From NCBI GenBank assembly GCA_036897625.1, contig JAYMTA010000065.1:1-47281 (forward strand): 47,281 nt of DNA, given 5' to 3'. How positions within the stretch are numbered: position 1 is the stretch's first letter; each line of letters starts with the position of its first letter. The DNA is from Pelargonium cotyledonis. Lineage: Eukaryota > Streptophyta > Magnoliopsida > Geraniales > Geraniaceae. The notes under the pieces are model-generated. The model saw only the letters and a program-made list of their open reading frames with translations. It did not search any database and was not told the origin of the DNA. The position numbers and the translations under genes are program-made. Of this stretch, positions 1 through 12,071 are shown in pieces.

Positions 1-240
1 AATATACAATAGTTATGTCGAAAATATTAAACATAAAAAATGATGATTTTTTTTCATCTAAGTATATAAAAATAATTCTAGTGATTATTTTTTCAACCTA
101 AAATAGAAAATGAATCTTGGCCATACGCTCATACCAAACATATGACATGAAATGAGCATTACAGGTAGAAAAGCTTTCTAGCTAGAATGCTTATTCCATT
201 TCATTACATTCTATTTTGTTACTACGTACCAAACGTAGCC

Positions 241-490
241 TAAGGGTAGTGGCGCAGTTGACAACATATATAGACTGGGTGAGTGAGAAGAACGCTTGCA
301 TTCGATCCCCGCTCAACACATTCTTGGGAAAGATTTTAACTGTGAACAAACTTTGAATGAAGATTTGTGTTGGTGTGATAATTAAATGAGTTAAAGGTGT
401 CAACCGCGAGTGTGCGAATCCGCTCAAAAACCTTATAGTATAAACTGAGAAAAAGGTTTTACATTGAAAACAAAACATTATAATTTCCAA
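241..490 (+). mobile_element. Possible tRNA-derived SINE
   Basis: A stretch resembling an RNA polymerase III A box (TGGCGCAGTTG at 250-260) is followed about 48 bases later by a B-box-like TTCGATCCCC (301-310). That spacing is typical of tRNA-derived SINE heads. No tRNA cloverleaf can be formed, so a functional tRNA gene is unlikely. The 3' end is unclear: there is no clean poly(A) tail and no obvious target-site duplication, so the right border is approximate. Confidence 0.42.
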
Positions 491-608
491 CAGTAGTGTG
501 AGTCTTGATCCAATTCTTTTAATGAGACGAAGACCACTTGGACCTCTTGAAATAAGTTTTCACATCATAAAAGATAGCATGTATACAAGGTTGGCTGTTA
601 ACGTTTTG

Positions 609-775
609 CACTTTTAGCTGCAGTTATACTGCAATTATAAACTGCAATAATAGATTATTTTGGACTTTTAGCCACACCTATTAACAACGACTATTAACTG
701 CAATAAAGCATTGATTTGGACTTTTACCTGCAGTTATTAACTGCGGTTATCAACTGCGATTATAAACTGCAATGA
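609..775. repeat. Three-copy ~55 bp tandem repeat
   Basis: Three diverged units begin near 609, 663 and 719. Each opens with an ACTTTTA(G/C)C element and continues through palindromic GCAGTTAT / AACTGCAAT blocks, ending in an ATTTTGG or ATTTGG stretch in the first two. The internal complementary GCAGTT/AACTGC words could fold into short hairpins. It probably derives from the subterminal repeats of a DNA transposon or MITE, but no terminal inverted repeats were delimited. Confidence 0.6.
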
Positions 776-2586
776 AATAAAAAAACTAAACAAGTCATTT
801 TTCTAAGTCTCTCCATATTTCAATTTTGTCATATCTTCTATGCAACTAAGAGCAAGAAGTTACGCTAAGAGAAACAAGTTATTCTCTTCATCTAGAAATT
901 ATAGTTCAAATCACATGTCTCTTATTGGGCTTATATATGTGATTTTTTCTACATCGGGCTTAGATATGTAATTAATTTTAAAGTTAATTTTTTGTGGACT
1001 CTAATTGGATTTTTTGAAATGTTAAATTTTTTTTAATTTTTTTATATTTGTTCAGTATATAAATAAACTCAAAATCGATTGATTTTTAACCGATTTGATT
1101 TACTGTGGTTTAATTGTATCTTTAATCAATTACGATTCATAAATATCAAAAATTGCATATAACGGTTCAGTTCTTAAACATGCATAGTATATAAAAACAA
1201 AGTTTTTCCTATTTTTATTATGTCTTAGTGAATCAAATGTTGTACTCATGTCAACATATTAATTTAACAAGCATATGCATATTTTACTCTTAATTTAACA
1301 AATGGTTTATAACCGCTACCGACATATTAATTTCGGATAACTGATCAAGTTTATTTTCATTTATTACGATTTAAAAAATTTAGAGACCTAAGTTTTGTTT
1401 TTGGCATAGGGCCCCTAAAATTTTAAAACATCTCTGCATGTATACCATTAAATGAAACTTAGGACATGTGTCCTGGATAAGTTTTTGTCTAAGTTGATGA
1501 ATATTTGTCTAAAAGACATTGGAAAATGGGTGCTATACCATCAAATAATTTGAAGCTACAAATGTATTGAGGGTTGAAGTGTAGTGCGCGGAGAAAACAA
1601 AGAATAAAAAAGAACGTGAAAAAGGTTATCGGATCGAGATGTCCAAAATAGTCCTAAAGTCCCAAATATGTCAAGGACGCAAAAGAAGTTGGAATTGAAA
1701 GATATTAGACTTTGACACTAGCATTGATTCTACCTGTGGTTGTGAAAATGACGCTCACATTTGGTCTCAACATATTTCATTATCGTTGGCATCATAACAA
1801 CTTAACAATTAGTAAATGAACCATTACCATAGCTAAGTCCCATTAATAAATTTCAACATCTTGGCGAGTCTGAGTCGTGGGAATAGCGCGTCCCATGGTC
1901 ATTCTATGTTCTTCTCAGGTTTTGTTGACTTAATATAACCCATTTTTAGTCATAAATATAAGTTTTTTCTTGTGGACTTCATCGTGAGCACATTAAGGTT
2001 CATAACTAGTTTGATTTTCTCTTAGTGAACTTGACTTGATTTGAGTTTTAAGCTTGGTCAATGTCAAGTCTACTGGGTGACACAAGTGATTTTTATTTAT
2101 CCATGTTACGTAAGTGTATTTTTTTTATTGATGTATTTAATTTTCTTTACAATTTGTTAGGACTTAAGAGAAACAAAGGTTGCTTGACTAAGAGGACAAG
2201 CATAAGGTTCATCAAGATAGATTGTAAAAATTAAAGGATGATTGTAATAAGAACCATGTGGAGTTCATTGTAAATGTCTTGAGGAGGCTCATTGGAGGGA
2301 AATTCATTATAAGTAACTTGCGGTACTTTTGAGACACTATTCTCACAAAAAAAAAATGTTGAAAGATTTTATTTGCATTTTTTATAAAGTCGTTGAAGGA
2401 AAGTGCGTGCAAAAACTTTTAATCTAACTTGTTGCAAATATTTAAAAAAGTTGTTGAAACTTTCGTACTTTATGTTTAACTGGTCAATCGTGGGAGTGAT
2501 TTGTTTTAGTTGAGGATAATTAGGCTTCATATTATTTTTGTGGAGGATTGTGCTCCAACGTTTCATTTAAAAAAGACTTGGTTATA

Positions 2587-2822
2587 TACAAGGACGGGTA
2601 TAAAATTTTTAGTTAGTGGGGACGAAATAATTTATTATATACAAAATAATTATACACGGGGCAATAATAAGATTTTAAAAACATTTTAGTGGAGATAAAT
2701 ATTAAAATTTAGTGGGATGTATATGGAAATATATAAAACTTAACGGAGTGTTTTTGAAAAGAAAATTTCCATTGGAGGCAGTTGCCCCCATTTCTTTGGT
2801 TGTGGATCCGTCTCGGGTTATA
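2587..2822. mobile_element. Degraded transposon-like fragment
   Basis: An AT-rich segment with recurring TTTAGTGG(A/G) words ends in GCCCCCATTTC...GTGGATCCGTC. Such a TGGATCC-Gx edge is common at the border of widespread plant repeats. A complementary-looking TGGCGGAGCCAGG edge occurs at 38260. This is inferred from memory of repeat style; no coding capacity or target duplication was found. Confidence 0.3.
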
Positions 2823-3599
2823 TATGATTGATTTTAATGACTAGCTAGGCTACAATTTATACGTTGAAGAGGATTAGACTATAGGGTTTAGTTAGAGACT
2901 TAGAACTAGGGTTTCGTTAATTTTACAAGTGGGTGGGTTTGATTTGTTGACACACGGCCATAGATGGGTGAAGAGAATAAAATCTTATCGGTCCATTAAA
3001 TAAGTATATTTTCATGCTGCGTGTAGTGCGCGGTTACAAACTAATAAGGGTTAAAAAAGATTTGTCTTTATAATTGAATTGACATTTGTAGATCATAATT
3101 ATAATTTTGTCTTGTTTGAGCTTTTGTAATTTTTTTTTTATTAATTAAACGCATTCAACCGTTTGTATGATTTTCAAGTGTCACGCTAGTATTCGTTGAC
3201 ACGTCGTTACACCACGTTAAATATGAAGTCCACGTGTGCAAGCCACACCAGCACACCGTCTCATTTTTTTTATTTACAACTATAACGACACCGTTTTGGT
3301 TGTTTGTAATGTAAAAAATAATGAAACATAACATTTTGTCTGATGCGACATGTACTGTACACGTCAACTATATTTGATGCGGCGTGATGATGTGACTCCT
3401 GAAAATCAGCTATAGTTGATTGAGTGAGTTTAGTTATAAAAATAATTTTATAAGAGCTTAAATAAAACAAAACCGTAATTAGGAGCTAAACTGAAAAGTC
3501 ATTTTAGTTTATGGAAAGTAAAAGCATTTAACCCAACTAATAGTATTAAATTAATAAAAACCAAAATATGAAAGACATAATTATTCCCCAAACTTGAGT

Positions 3600-3802
3600 C
3601 GACGTCTCCTCCGCCCCGCCCTTCTCTAAGACTCCAAAACCTGTCTGCCGCTGATTCGTCGCCGCCACCGCCACCGCACCTTTTCGCCGCCGGAGAAGGT
3701 ACGCTTCTACTCCGACCATTCGTCATCTTCTTCTTTTGCTAGGGTTACATGTCACTGGCTATCTAATGTATTACTCTTCTAGGTTATCTTCGGACTCAGA
3801 AA
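3600..3802 (+). promoter_or_regulatory. 5' leader of exonuclease gene with possible UTR intron
   Basis: The sequence changes abruptly from AT-rich to C/G-rich codon-like repeats (CCGCCACCGCCACC) immediately upstream of the start codon, as is usual for plant 5' untranslated leaders. A good donor (AGAAG|GTACGC, intron from 3699) and acceptor (TTCTAG| ending at 3782) would remove an 84-base intron from the leader, leaving 20 bases before the ATG at 3803. The transcription start was not determined. A minus-strand open frame here is a shadow of the GC-rich leader. Confidence 0.5.
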
Positions 3803-6800
3803 ATGCTCTCTTCAAAAGGCGAAGAAGCTCTAGCGTCGGAGGAAGAACAATCAAGCAGCAGCAAGAACAGCAATGCTTCTAAATACTTCGATATTTATGG
3901 GCCACAAGTACTCTCTCTGATACTTTTATTTTGTTTATTGGTCAAAATTGTTAGGTTTTGTTTGTCTACTAGTAATTGGCATGAAAGCTAACAGTTTGTT
4001 TGTGATTTGGGTCTAGATGAATTGAAATATGAATTGAATGGTCACATTATAGGAGGTCTTGAGTAATGATCAATGTATATTTCCAAAGAACACTTTCAAT
4101 GAAATTAGCCTTTATTTACTGGCACAAGTTTGTTTATGCAGCTCATATTTATTCTCAACTTGAGGTTTTAGGCCCCAGGAGAATAGAGTCCTGAACCCTT
4201 CCTTAGACCATGTTTTGTTTTTTAATCAGCCAACTTTCCAATGTGTTGTTCAGGGGTGCCTTTCCATGCGTGTGATTGCTTTTGCTTTCTCGTGGATCTG
4301 CAAAAGTAATTTTCCTATGACCGTGCGAAAGTATTGGTGGACTCGTTGGTTTTTAGTATCGTATTAGTTGCATGATGTAGTTGACTGTTCTTTGTTTCGG
4401 TTGCAAGTGTTGGAAGTGGGTGTTACGCCAAATATAATTGAAAACTTGGGCAATGCCGTTTGCCGAATTTCTCTATACTGAGGAGTTGCATGATTGATAT
4501 TAGTCTAAGCAAGGTCTAGAAAATTGTAATGCTGATTTTCCTCACCATTTGCTAAAAAAAACCCAAGAACACTTTACATCTTGGGCCATTTGTTGGTAAA
4601 AACAATCTGATGCATCTTTTTGCCTTTCACTATTCCTTGAGCCATATCAAGTGCTAGTTTTCTAACAACAAATAATGAAAAATTGTACCTGTATACTCGA
4701 TAAATTTAAGTTATTTAGTGGGTATTGTGGCATTGCTGGGGGATGTGATGTAACACATGATCTTATATGACTTTTCAGGCGAAAGCCGACGTTGTCTTCA
4801 ACATGCCTCAAAGTAGCTCAACTTTGAATTTACAAGTAAGTTTTAATGGCAGGCAAACATTCTAGGATCTTCGCCAGCTATTGTAAATAGCATAAACATT
4901 CTGAATTTTGTGTTTTAAAAACAGGACATTCAAGGCCTTGTTTCTTGGGTGCTTGCGGATGGATTTATGCCTTCATGGGTTTTTGTAAAAGTAAAGATCG
5001 CACTTTCTCTTCACTTCCTATTTATTGCCTTTTGGCAGATGTACATGCAGTATCGCGTATATGTTTGTGCTATGTTTCTGATGAAAAATGTTCTATTTGA
5101 AAATAAATTGAGTAGCAAATGGGGGCATTCGGGATGGATTAAGTTTTTTGGTTTTATTTGTATAAAGGTACTGAACTATCATTCTAATGGTTTGCAGAAC
5201 AAGCCCTTGATTCCAAAAGTGGTAATGGTTTATGCCCCAGGTCTGGACGCGTCTTTGTACTTATCACAGTCTAAGTTGCTTAAAAGTTTTAAAGAATTCT
5301 GTGGCAATCCAAGGCCAGTTTTAGCTCTTAGGTTGGCAGAAAACTCTTTCACCCATATCTCTGTTTTGGTTTCCTTACAACATGTTATTATTATTATTTT
5401 TATTTTCTTCTATGCTAGCTGTGTATCAGATGGAATGCAAACCATAGACGCACTCCTTACAAGCAAGACAAAGAGGAAGAGAACTTCTAACGACTCAGGT
5501 TCAAGGGAACAGGCCCAGACATCTGAACAAGGTTGGCTCGTCGCCACTCAAGTTTCTTGCTTCTTCTTTTTTCCATCTTGTAGTAGGTAAAAAGAAAATC
5601 TAGTAAAGGTTTAAAAGCAGGGATCACCTATGTGCACAAACTTAATCTCGAGATCATTAAATCTAATGTATAGGGTGTCCAAGAACTCTAAAGAAGAGAA
5701 AGAAATGCAGAGTTTTCTTCACTGAAGTTAAGGCAGCTATTGGCTATTCTATGGGCAGTACTCTTATTGTGACATTCTTCTAGAATCTATTTTCATTGCA
5801 AAGTCATGATACATTCAAAATGTTTTAGAAAGATAGGTGCTTGAGTTTCTGGTGTGAGTGAAATGAAATCAGATGTTATTTCATATCAATATGCACATCC
5901 TAGGTTCAATTTACTTATTGCTATCACATAGTTTCTCCTCACTAGAATAAGTTTATTCTGCCTAATCAAAGTTGGTCTACCAGTTATTTAGTTGTTAATA
6001 TGCAGTTTTGTCTCACACTATCGCAGAATTGCTTTGTGTTATTAAATTTTATCTCATCAATATAACATTGCACTTTCACTTTTCAGAGACATGTAGTTCC
6101 AATGTAAATAGACTATCCTTTGAGGAATTTGTGAAAGATGTACCATTCCCTGTTACATATTACACACTTACTGCCAAGGAACTTGAAGATAATGGATATC
6201 GCAACGATCAAGCAGGTGATTATGCATCTCTTACAGTTTTTTGTTGTTGTTGTTGTCATTAATCCTATGTTTATAGTTTGATCATACTTCTTTAATAATT
6301 ACTAATTAGATAAAAATATTAATACTTATATTGATGTCATACAGGTTTTCTCTCTACTCTTCCTACTCCTTCAGGATCTTCATTTCACAAAATGTTGGCT
6401 CTTGATTGCGAGATGGTAATTTCATAAATATCAAATTATAGTATAAAGACTATTTCTAGTTGATATTAGTGGTTTATTTCTATGGTTTCCTCTAGCTTGA
6501 AAGCATGAAATGTTAGGAAAATATATGTTGGTGTCAAAATAGGCTTTCTTTTTTAACAGTTAGTTAATTGCAGTTCTCACTAAGTATTGGCCACTTTCTA
6601 TGTTTTCTAGTGTATCACAAGTGAAGGTTTTGAGCTTACAAGAGTGACCCTGGTGGATATCAAAGGGCAGGTATACTCCACCATAGTTCCTTTTATTTCC
6701 AATACTTCATAAGGAATTGGGGTTTATCGTCATTTTTTCTTTTGTCTGTGTGTTCGTTACATTTTGTGTTGTACTAGGAAGTTTCTATCTGATTCCTAAT

Positions 6801-9758
6801 TGTTTCATTTTGTATGAATCGTTTTCATTTTGGCACTAGTATTCACAACTTTTAGATTTAGGGGTCCATTCACAATCCATTGCATCTGAATTCTGGCGCT
6901 GCTGTTTTCAACTTCAGCATATTCATATCCTTTTATATCCTGTTGTTAGTCCTTAACATGTTCCTGCCACTAAACTATAGTATATAGGATCACACATGCA
7001 ATGGTGTTGAACTGTGTTCCATCGGGACTCATCATTTCGGGACATGTTTCATTTTGCAATTAGACTTCCTCACTTGCTTATCTTGGTATTTAGTACTTAT
7101 CAAATATCTAAATGGCAAAAGTTGCATCCCATCTAGAATCGCGCATTTTAATGTGCTCCTTTACTATTGCTTGTAGGCAGACTATCTAAAATCAATTTTA
7201 ACTACGGTACGAATAGGCCTCTATTTCCTTGTGTTTATAAACTTCTTTTGCTTGACTTTCTGTAGGTTGTGTTGGATAAACTGGTCAAACCTTCAAACGC
7301 CATCACTGACTACAACACGAGGTACGTTCTATTTAATACACTGTATAAAAATTCTCTTAATTACAAAGTTTTTTATAGAACTATTTAGAGAAAGGGAAAA
7401 GAACACAATTGTTAAGATTTGCTTCTCTTTGTCATAATTTAAATTAGGGCTTTTATTTTACATGCCAATGGCTCAACAGATTTTGAAACTAAAGATTAGT
7501 CAACTAATCAGTAATGAGTGTAATAGGCTTATAAGCAAAGAATAACAGTTTTGGTTAGTATACATGCGACACTATAACACCTCTTTGTAAAACTAATGTG
7601 TTTTTTTTAAAGTGAATGTTCAAAAATGGTCTCCCTAGTATCCATAATCCATTTTGTGCCAATTTCATCCCCAATTTGATTTTGTTCCAAAGTAGCCCCC
7701 TTAGTATCAACTTTTGCTATGAAATGATCCCCTTTGTACCCATTTTGTTCCAAATTGGTTATTGTCATGTATGTAATTGTTTTAAAAAAAATTAAAAATG
7801 AGAAAAAAAAATGTCACATCTGCCAATATAGAGGGCAACTTGGAACAAAAAGTTGATACTAAGGGGGTTAAATTGGAATAAAAATAAAATTAGGCCCCAA
7901 AGTGGCACAAATTGGGACTAAGGGGACCATTTTGTTATAAATTCCTTTTCTAAATTCAATTTTTATCTAAACTCTCTCTCTCTCTCTCATAAAAAATAGA
8001 CCTTTTTATTTGCAACTGATAACTTTGGTTGGTTACACAGGTATAGTGGAATCACGTGTGAGATGTTAGATGGGATAACAACTAGTCTCAAAGATATTCA
8101 GGTTTCTATAGTCTTCTCTCCCAAGTCTTTTTTTTTTGTCAGATGAATTTGCTTTATTTTGTTCTTCAGTTGAGGTGCACAAATACATATGCTTCGGAGA
8201 TTATTTTATTTTCAAATGTTATATGATTTTTTCAGGAAGATTTTCTCAAGCTTGTTTCCGAAGACACAGTTTTAGTCGGGCATTCTCTGGAAAATGACTT
8301 GTTAGCTTTGAAGATCTCTCACAATTTGGTGATTGATACTGCAGTGTTATACAAGCATCCCCGAGGTGCATCTTACAAGACTGCTCTTCGAGTTCTTGCG
8401 AAGCGATTCCTTTCTAGAGAGATACAGCAGTCAGGGAATGGACATGACAGCACCGAAGATGCAAGAGCCGCTTTGGATTTGGCATTATTAAAGATAAAAC
8501 ACGGTAATAAACTAATTTAATCTAGTATTTATATGCATGAATTTTGAGAAAGGGTGGTCATATTTTAATAGAAACTTTTTGGATGGTCGTTGCTGCTACA
8601 AGTTGAATGATTTCGCTTTTGGATGACCATAAAAACTGCAACTCCTTATTCTGTAAAACTTATTCATATTTCTATTGTGTTTATATTATAATCACAAAAG
8701 TATTTGCACATTCTTTATGTATATCTTTTCATTTTCATAAAAGGGCCCGATTTTGGTGCACCTCCATCATTCATGCGAAAAAAGCTCCTCACCGTCTTAA
8801 GTGAGAGCCACAAAGTCTCCTCTTTGATTGACGATGTTTCGATTGTGAAACGCTACGCTGCTGAGTCATCCCATGTATTTCCCGTGTCTTCCGATGATGA
8901 AGCACTTTCAAAGGCTATGAAAGAGGTAAATTTTATAATTCGCCCACACATTTGTACACCTTCTTTGTTCTAGCCATGTCCTTGCAAAAGTGTTTACATC
9001 TACCGGTGGTTTTAGGCGAAGAATGACAGAGTACATTTCGTCTGGACTAAGTTCTCAGAACTCCATTCGTATTATAAGAAACAAGCGGCTGATACGGAAA
9101 AGTTAAATGGAAAACTTGCAGAGATGATATCACTGGTTACTTGTCAAAAGAAGCCTGCCAACAAGAAGGGCATCAAAAGCAGCATAACATCTGAACTCAA
9201 GGAGATTCTAAGTCGTATGAACACGAGAGTGCGTAGCCTCTACGCCTCACTACCCACAAACACAATGCTTATAATTTGTACTGGCCACGGCAACACAGCT
9301 ATTGTCCATGGGTATGTCTGCTACATTTATCATTTGTTTATTTTGCCGTCCTTTTTTATATATAAATATACAAACTGGACAAGGGTATATAGAACATGTC
9401 ATCTTGTCGAATTTAGAAAATCAGCATCGTGACAGGACTGAAAGGAGCATACAAAGCATGGAGAAGTGCCTGTTTAATAACTTCAACTTAATTTTGGCTT
9501 CGAATTGAGTTGCAAGTTGATGTGTACAACTCATAATCCTACAGTTCATTGTTTATTTTTCCCGAGTTGTGAAACAAATTTCATTTCATCTTCTAATATT
9601 TGCTTTCGTTAACCTTGTACATGGATGGACACAGGTTAAGGAAAATGCTTGTTGAGAACAGTGAGACCCCGTTGTGCCGCGAGAAGGTTGTAAAGGTCCT
9701 GGAAGAGCTCCAGGCCCAAGCAGAAGTAGCTTTGTGTTTCGTAGGCGTAAAACAGTGA
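3803..9758 (+). CDS. SDN5-like DEDDh 3'-5' exonuclease
   Basis: Predicted 573-residue protein of the plant small-RNA-degrading-nuclease family, closest in my recollection to Arabidopsis SDN5. These enzymes trim RNA 3' ends; a microRNA substrate is inferred from family, not visible here. Joined exons: 3803-3907, 4779-4835, 4925-4990, 5198-5331, 5419-5531, 6087-6215, 6345-6415, 6611-6670, 7266-7321, 8041-8101, 8236-8503, 8744-8925, 9016-9311, 9635-9758. All junctions are GT-AG and keep frame. The exonuclease domain spans about residues 218-373 and carries the full catalytic set: LALDCEM (Asp222, Glu224), GHSLENDL (Asp305) and GHDSTEDA (His354, Asp359). The C-terminal part, about residues 435-573, is lysine/glutamate-rich with a likely helical segment. 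Exon 7 has an in-frame alternative acceptor 30 bases downstream that would drop ten residues. No signal peptide or membrane span was seen, consistent with a soluble nuclear or cytosolic enzyme. Confidence 0.9.
7615..7945. mobile_element. Foldback (MITE-like) element in intron 9
   Basis: Two arms of roughly 100 bases face each other inside the 7322-8040 intron of the exonuclease gene. The left arm (about 7622-7730) and right arm (about 7842-7940) are imperfect reverse complements. They include an exact 20-base match: CCCCCTTAGTATCAACTTTT at 7696-7715 pairs with its complement at 7847-7866. The outer ends pair through AAAATGGTC / GGACCATTTT. The AT-rich loop contains no open frame. The structure fits a non-autonomous DNA element or foldback repeat; its superfamily is not assigned. 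Confidence 0.75.
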
Positions 9759-9849
9759 GTACACAGCGTCGAGGTCTTGTTTCCAAGGTCTCGTGATGAG
9801 ATTTTGCGGAATCAGAGTAAAATCTCACAATTTTGATGTAAACAGACAA

Positions 9850-10640
9850 GTAGAATTGCTATTTAAATCTTGTAATTGAAATTACAATTCTAATGATGCT
9901 CGTATTTGATGCAATTTTCACGTTATGTTGAAAAGTAATTGCTTCTAGATTTTTTTATTGGGCCAAAATATTATTATTTTAAATATTTTGACTATCATTA
10001 TATTGGTCTAATTTTCTTGTGAGTCCATAAATGTTGAAATTAATTTTTAACAATTTCCCAAAATATACCTACCAATATTATTAGAAGTTTGAAAGTGATC
10101 TCAAAAGAAAGAAAAAGTTTGAAAGTTACGCTGGTGGTCTAAATTTTAAAATGTGATTACAACTTGTGATTGATTTGACTTAAAACTAAATTAAAATAAT
10201 TTAAGCTAATATATGTTATGCACCTATTAATATTTTATTTTTAAACATATATAAAAATATGTATTATCAATATTTTGAATTTTCTCTAAGATCTCAAATT
10301 TAATTGTCGACAGTATGAGATAAAATGGGTTAAATATTCTTACTTTGAATGAAATTCCGTCGTTGATAAAAAATAAAATAAAAAAAAAGACTAAAATTAC
10401 ACCTACTCGAGCCAAATGGTCATATTTGAGGGTTTTTTTTTTCAGGAAAAGAAATTATAATTGTAATTATTTCAGTTTACACAAAAATGAAAAAATATCT
10501 AAACAATGAATTTATTTGAGTACATATTGGTTCGGAAACCAAATTGGAATAGACGCTGGTGAGGGTGAAGCGCCCAATCATCAAATAATTCAAATATGAG
10601 ATAAATATTTAGAAAATTATCAAATCTGATATCTTTCTCA
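9850..10640. other. Intergenic spacer, no feature seen
   Basis: AT-rich DNA between the exonuclease stop codon region and the next gene's leader. The first part must include the exonuclease 3' UTR and polyadenylation region, but no clear AATAAA-class signal could be singled out. Open frames on either strand are short and unconvincing. The end, near 10560-10640, is presumably the promoter of the next gene. Confidence 0.5.
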
Positions 10641-12071
10641 TCTCATCACTGTGTCGAATCGATCGACACAGTAACACGAGATAGATAGATACATACATAG
10701 AGAGATACACAAAATCAGTAATCAATCACTCCTCTATATCTCTCTCTCTGCCCCTCATTTTAGGCTCTTCCTCAAGGTATGAATCGTCTTCGTTTCTCAA
10801 TCTCTGCCTCTGAATTTTGGAAATCGATCAAATTTTTCGTTTTGGATTCATTATTGCCCGTATGTAGCCAATTGGGCAATCGGGTTGAGGGTTAATGTCA
10901 GTATAGTGTTGTATCTGAAGCCATGCGCGTTATCGTTAGTTTATGTATTGCTTCATTCCTGAGCTGATTTTTTTTTTCCTCTTTAACTTAAATTTGTTTA
11001 TTTGATTCTAAAAAAAATTGTTTTTGAGTAGTGGGTTGTTTGCATTTGACATGCTGGTGCTGCAATTTATGACCTTTTTTCTTTCTTTATGATAATGATG
11101 CTGCTAGAATGAATGTAGGTTTGATTTTGTATAAGTAATACATTTTTTTACCTCTTTAATTATCCTAGATAGTTTGATATGATTTGTGAATTATATAAAT
11201 GGGTTGGGCTGGGGAAGGCCTAATCTAACATGGAGAAGATAACATTATAAAGGATGGAGTGAAGAAAACTACCTGAAGACCCTAAGGAGTTCAGCTAAAC
11301 GATTTGTGTTGCCAACCCCAATGTTTTTGGGCAGTGGCTTGGTTGTTGTTGTAAAAGCTATAAAGCGTTTATATTTATTAGTTTCAGGTCCATTGGATAG
11401 GTTTACACTATCCAGTACTGGCTTCGCCATCTCAATGCCCATACAGGTTCCCAACCTTAGGTGGACTTAGCCCAAGTGCTTCGATCAATTTATCATAGTA
11501 ACTGCTGCATAGTCTTTCAACATGACAATGATAATAGTAGGGTCACTGGATTGCTTTGGGTAGATATGAGTGAGATTACTGGTAGATTTCACTGACATTA
11601 TTGGTAGAAGCTTCAGCATTGAGTATATGATAGCGCAAATATAGATTATAGGGTTCGGGCTAGACATTCGTCTGCTGTACCTTTCAGCTATGATCCTCTC
11701 CCTAATTATTAATATACCTGCTGACTTGTTTTCAGTTCCCCCTTTATTGGTAAGGTGTTGGCCGGTTACAGGCTATGCTTGTTTTCTTCTGAATGGATTT
11801 GTAGTAGACCATTGACTTCTTCTAATGTGTTTTGTTGAATAACCATACAGAACCATTATTATTTGGTAATTTATTCTTTTTTTATTTTATTTAGTTTTTG
11901 TAATATCTGGTGAGTAGCAGATAACAGAAATGCACTGATTATTCACTGTGTGTTGATACTTAATTAGTTAATTTGACCATTACTTTGGTCTGCTTTCCTG
12001 TATTATTCATTAGTTATATATATCTATATATATATTTTTCTCTTTCAGGTGTTGGTTGAGTTGTATAGAAG
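10641..12071 (+). promoter_or_regulatory. 5' leader and leader intron of BAG6-like gene
   Basis: A pyrimidine-rich leader with GATA/CT microsatellites (about 10680-10750) ends at a good donor, CTCAAG|GTATGA (intron from 10777). The matching acceptor is CTTTCAG| at 12048, leaving 23 bases before the ATG at 12072. A long first intron in the leader is common in highly expressed plant genes and can raise expression. Within this 1.27 kb intron no other gene is supported. Confidence 0.6.

Larger units (their letters stand above)
1..3590. other. Repeat-rich intergenic region
   Basis: No protein-coding gene could be supported here. The stretch is AT-rich, and the open frames on either strand are short, low-complexity and match no family I recognise. 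It holds a possible SINE near 240-490, a three-copy repeat near 609-775 and a degraded transposon-like segment near 2587-2822, each listed separately. From about 3600 the sequence becomes GC-rich and passes into the 5' untranslated leader of the exonuclease gene. Confidence 0.6.

Noticed and set aside
241..320. Functional tRNA gene
   Set aside because: A and B box words are present, but no acceptor stem, anticodon arm or terminator could be arranged.
3499..3726. Minus-strand frame with Gly/Arg-rich translation
   Set aside because: It is the complement of the GC-rich 5' leader of the exonuclease gene.
4949..5590. Single 213-codon frame through the exonuclease gene
   Set aside because: It reads through two introns; conserved residues are recovered only after splicing at 4990/5198 and 5331/5419.
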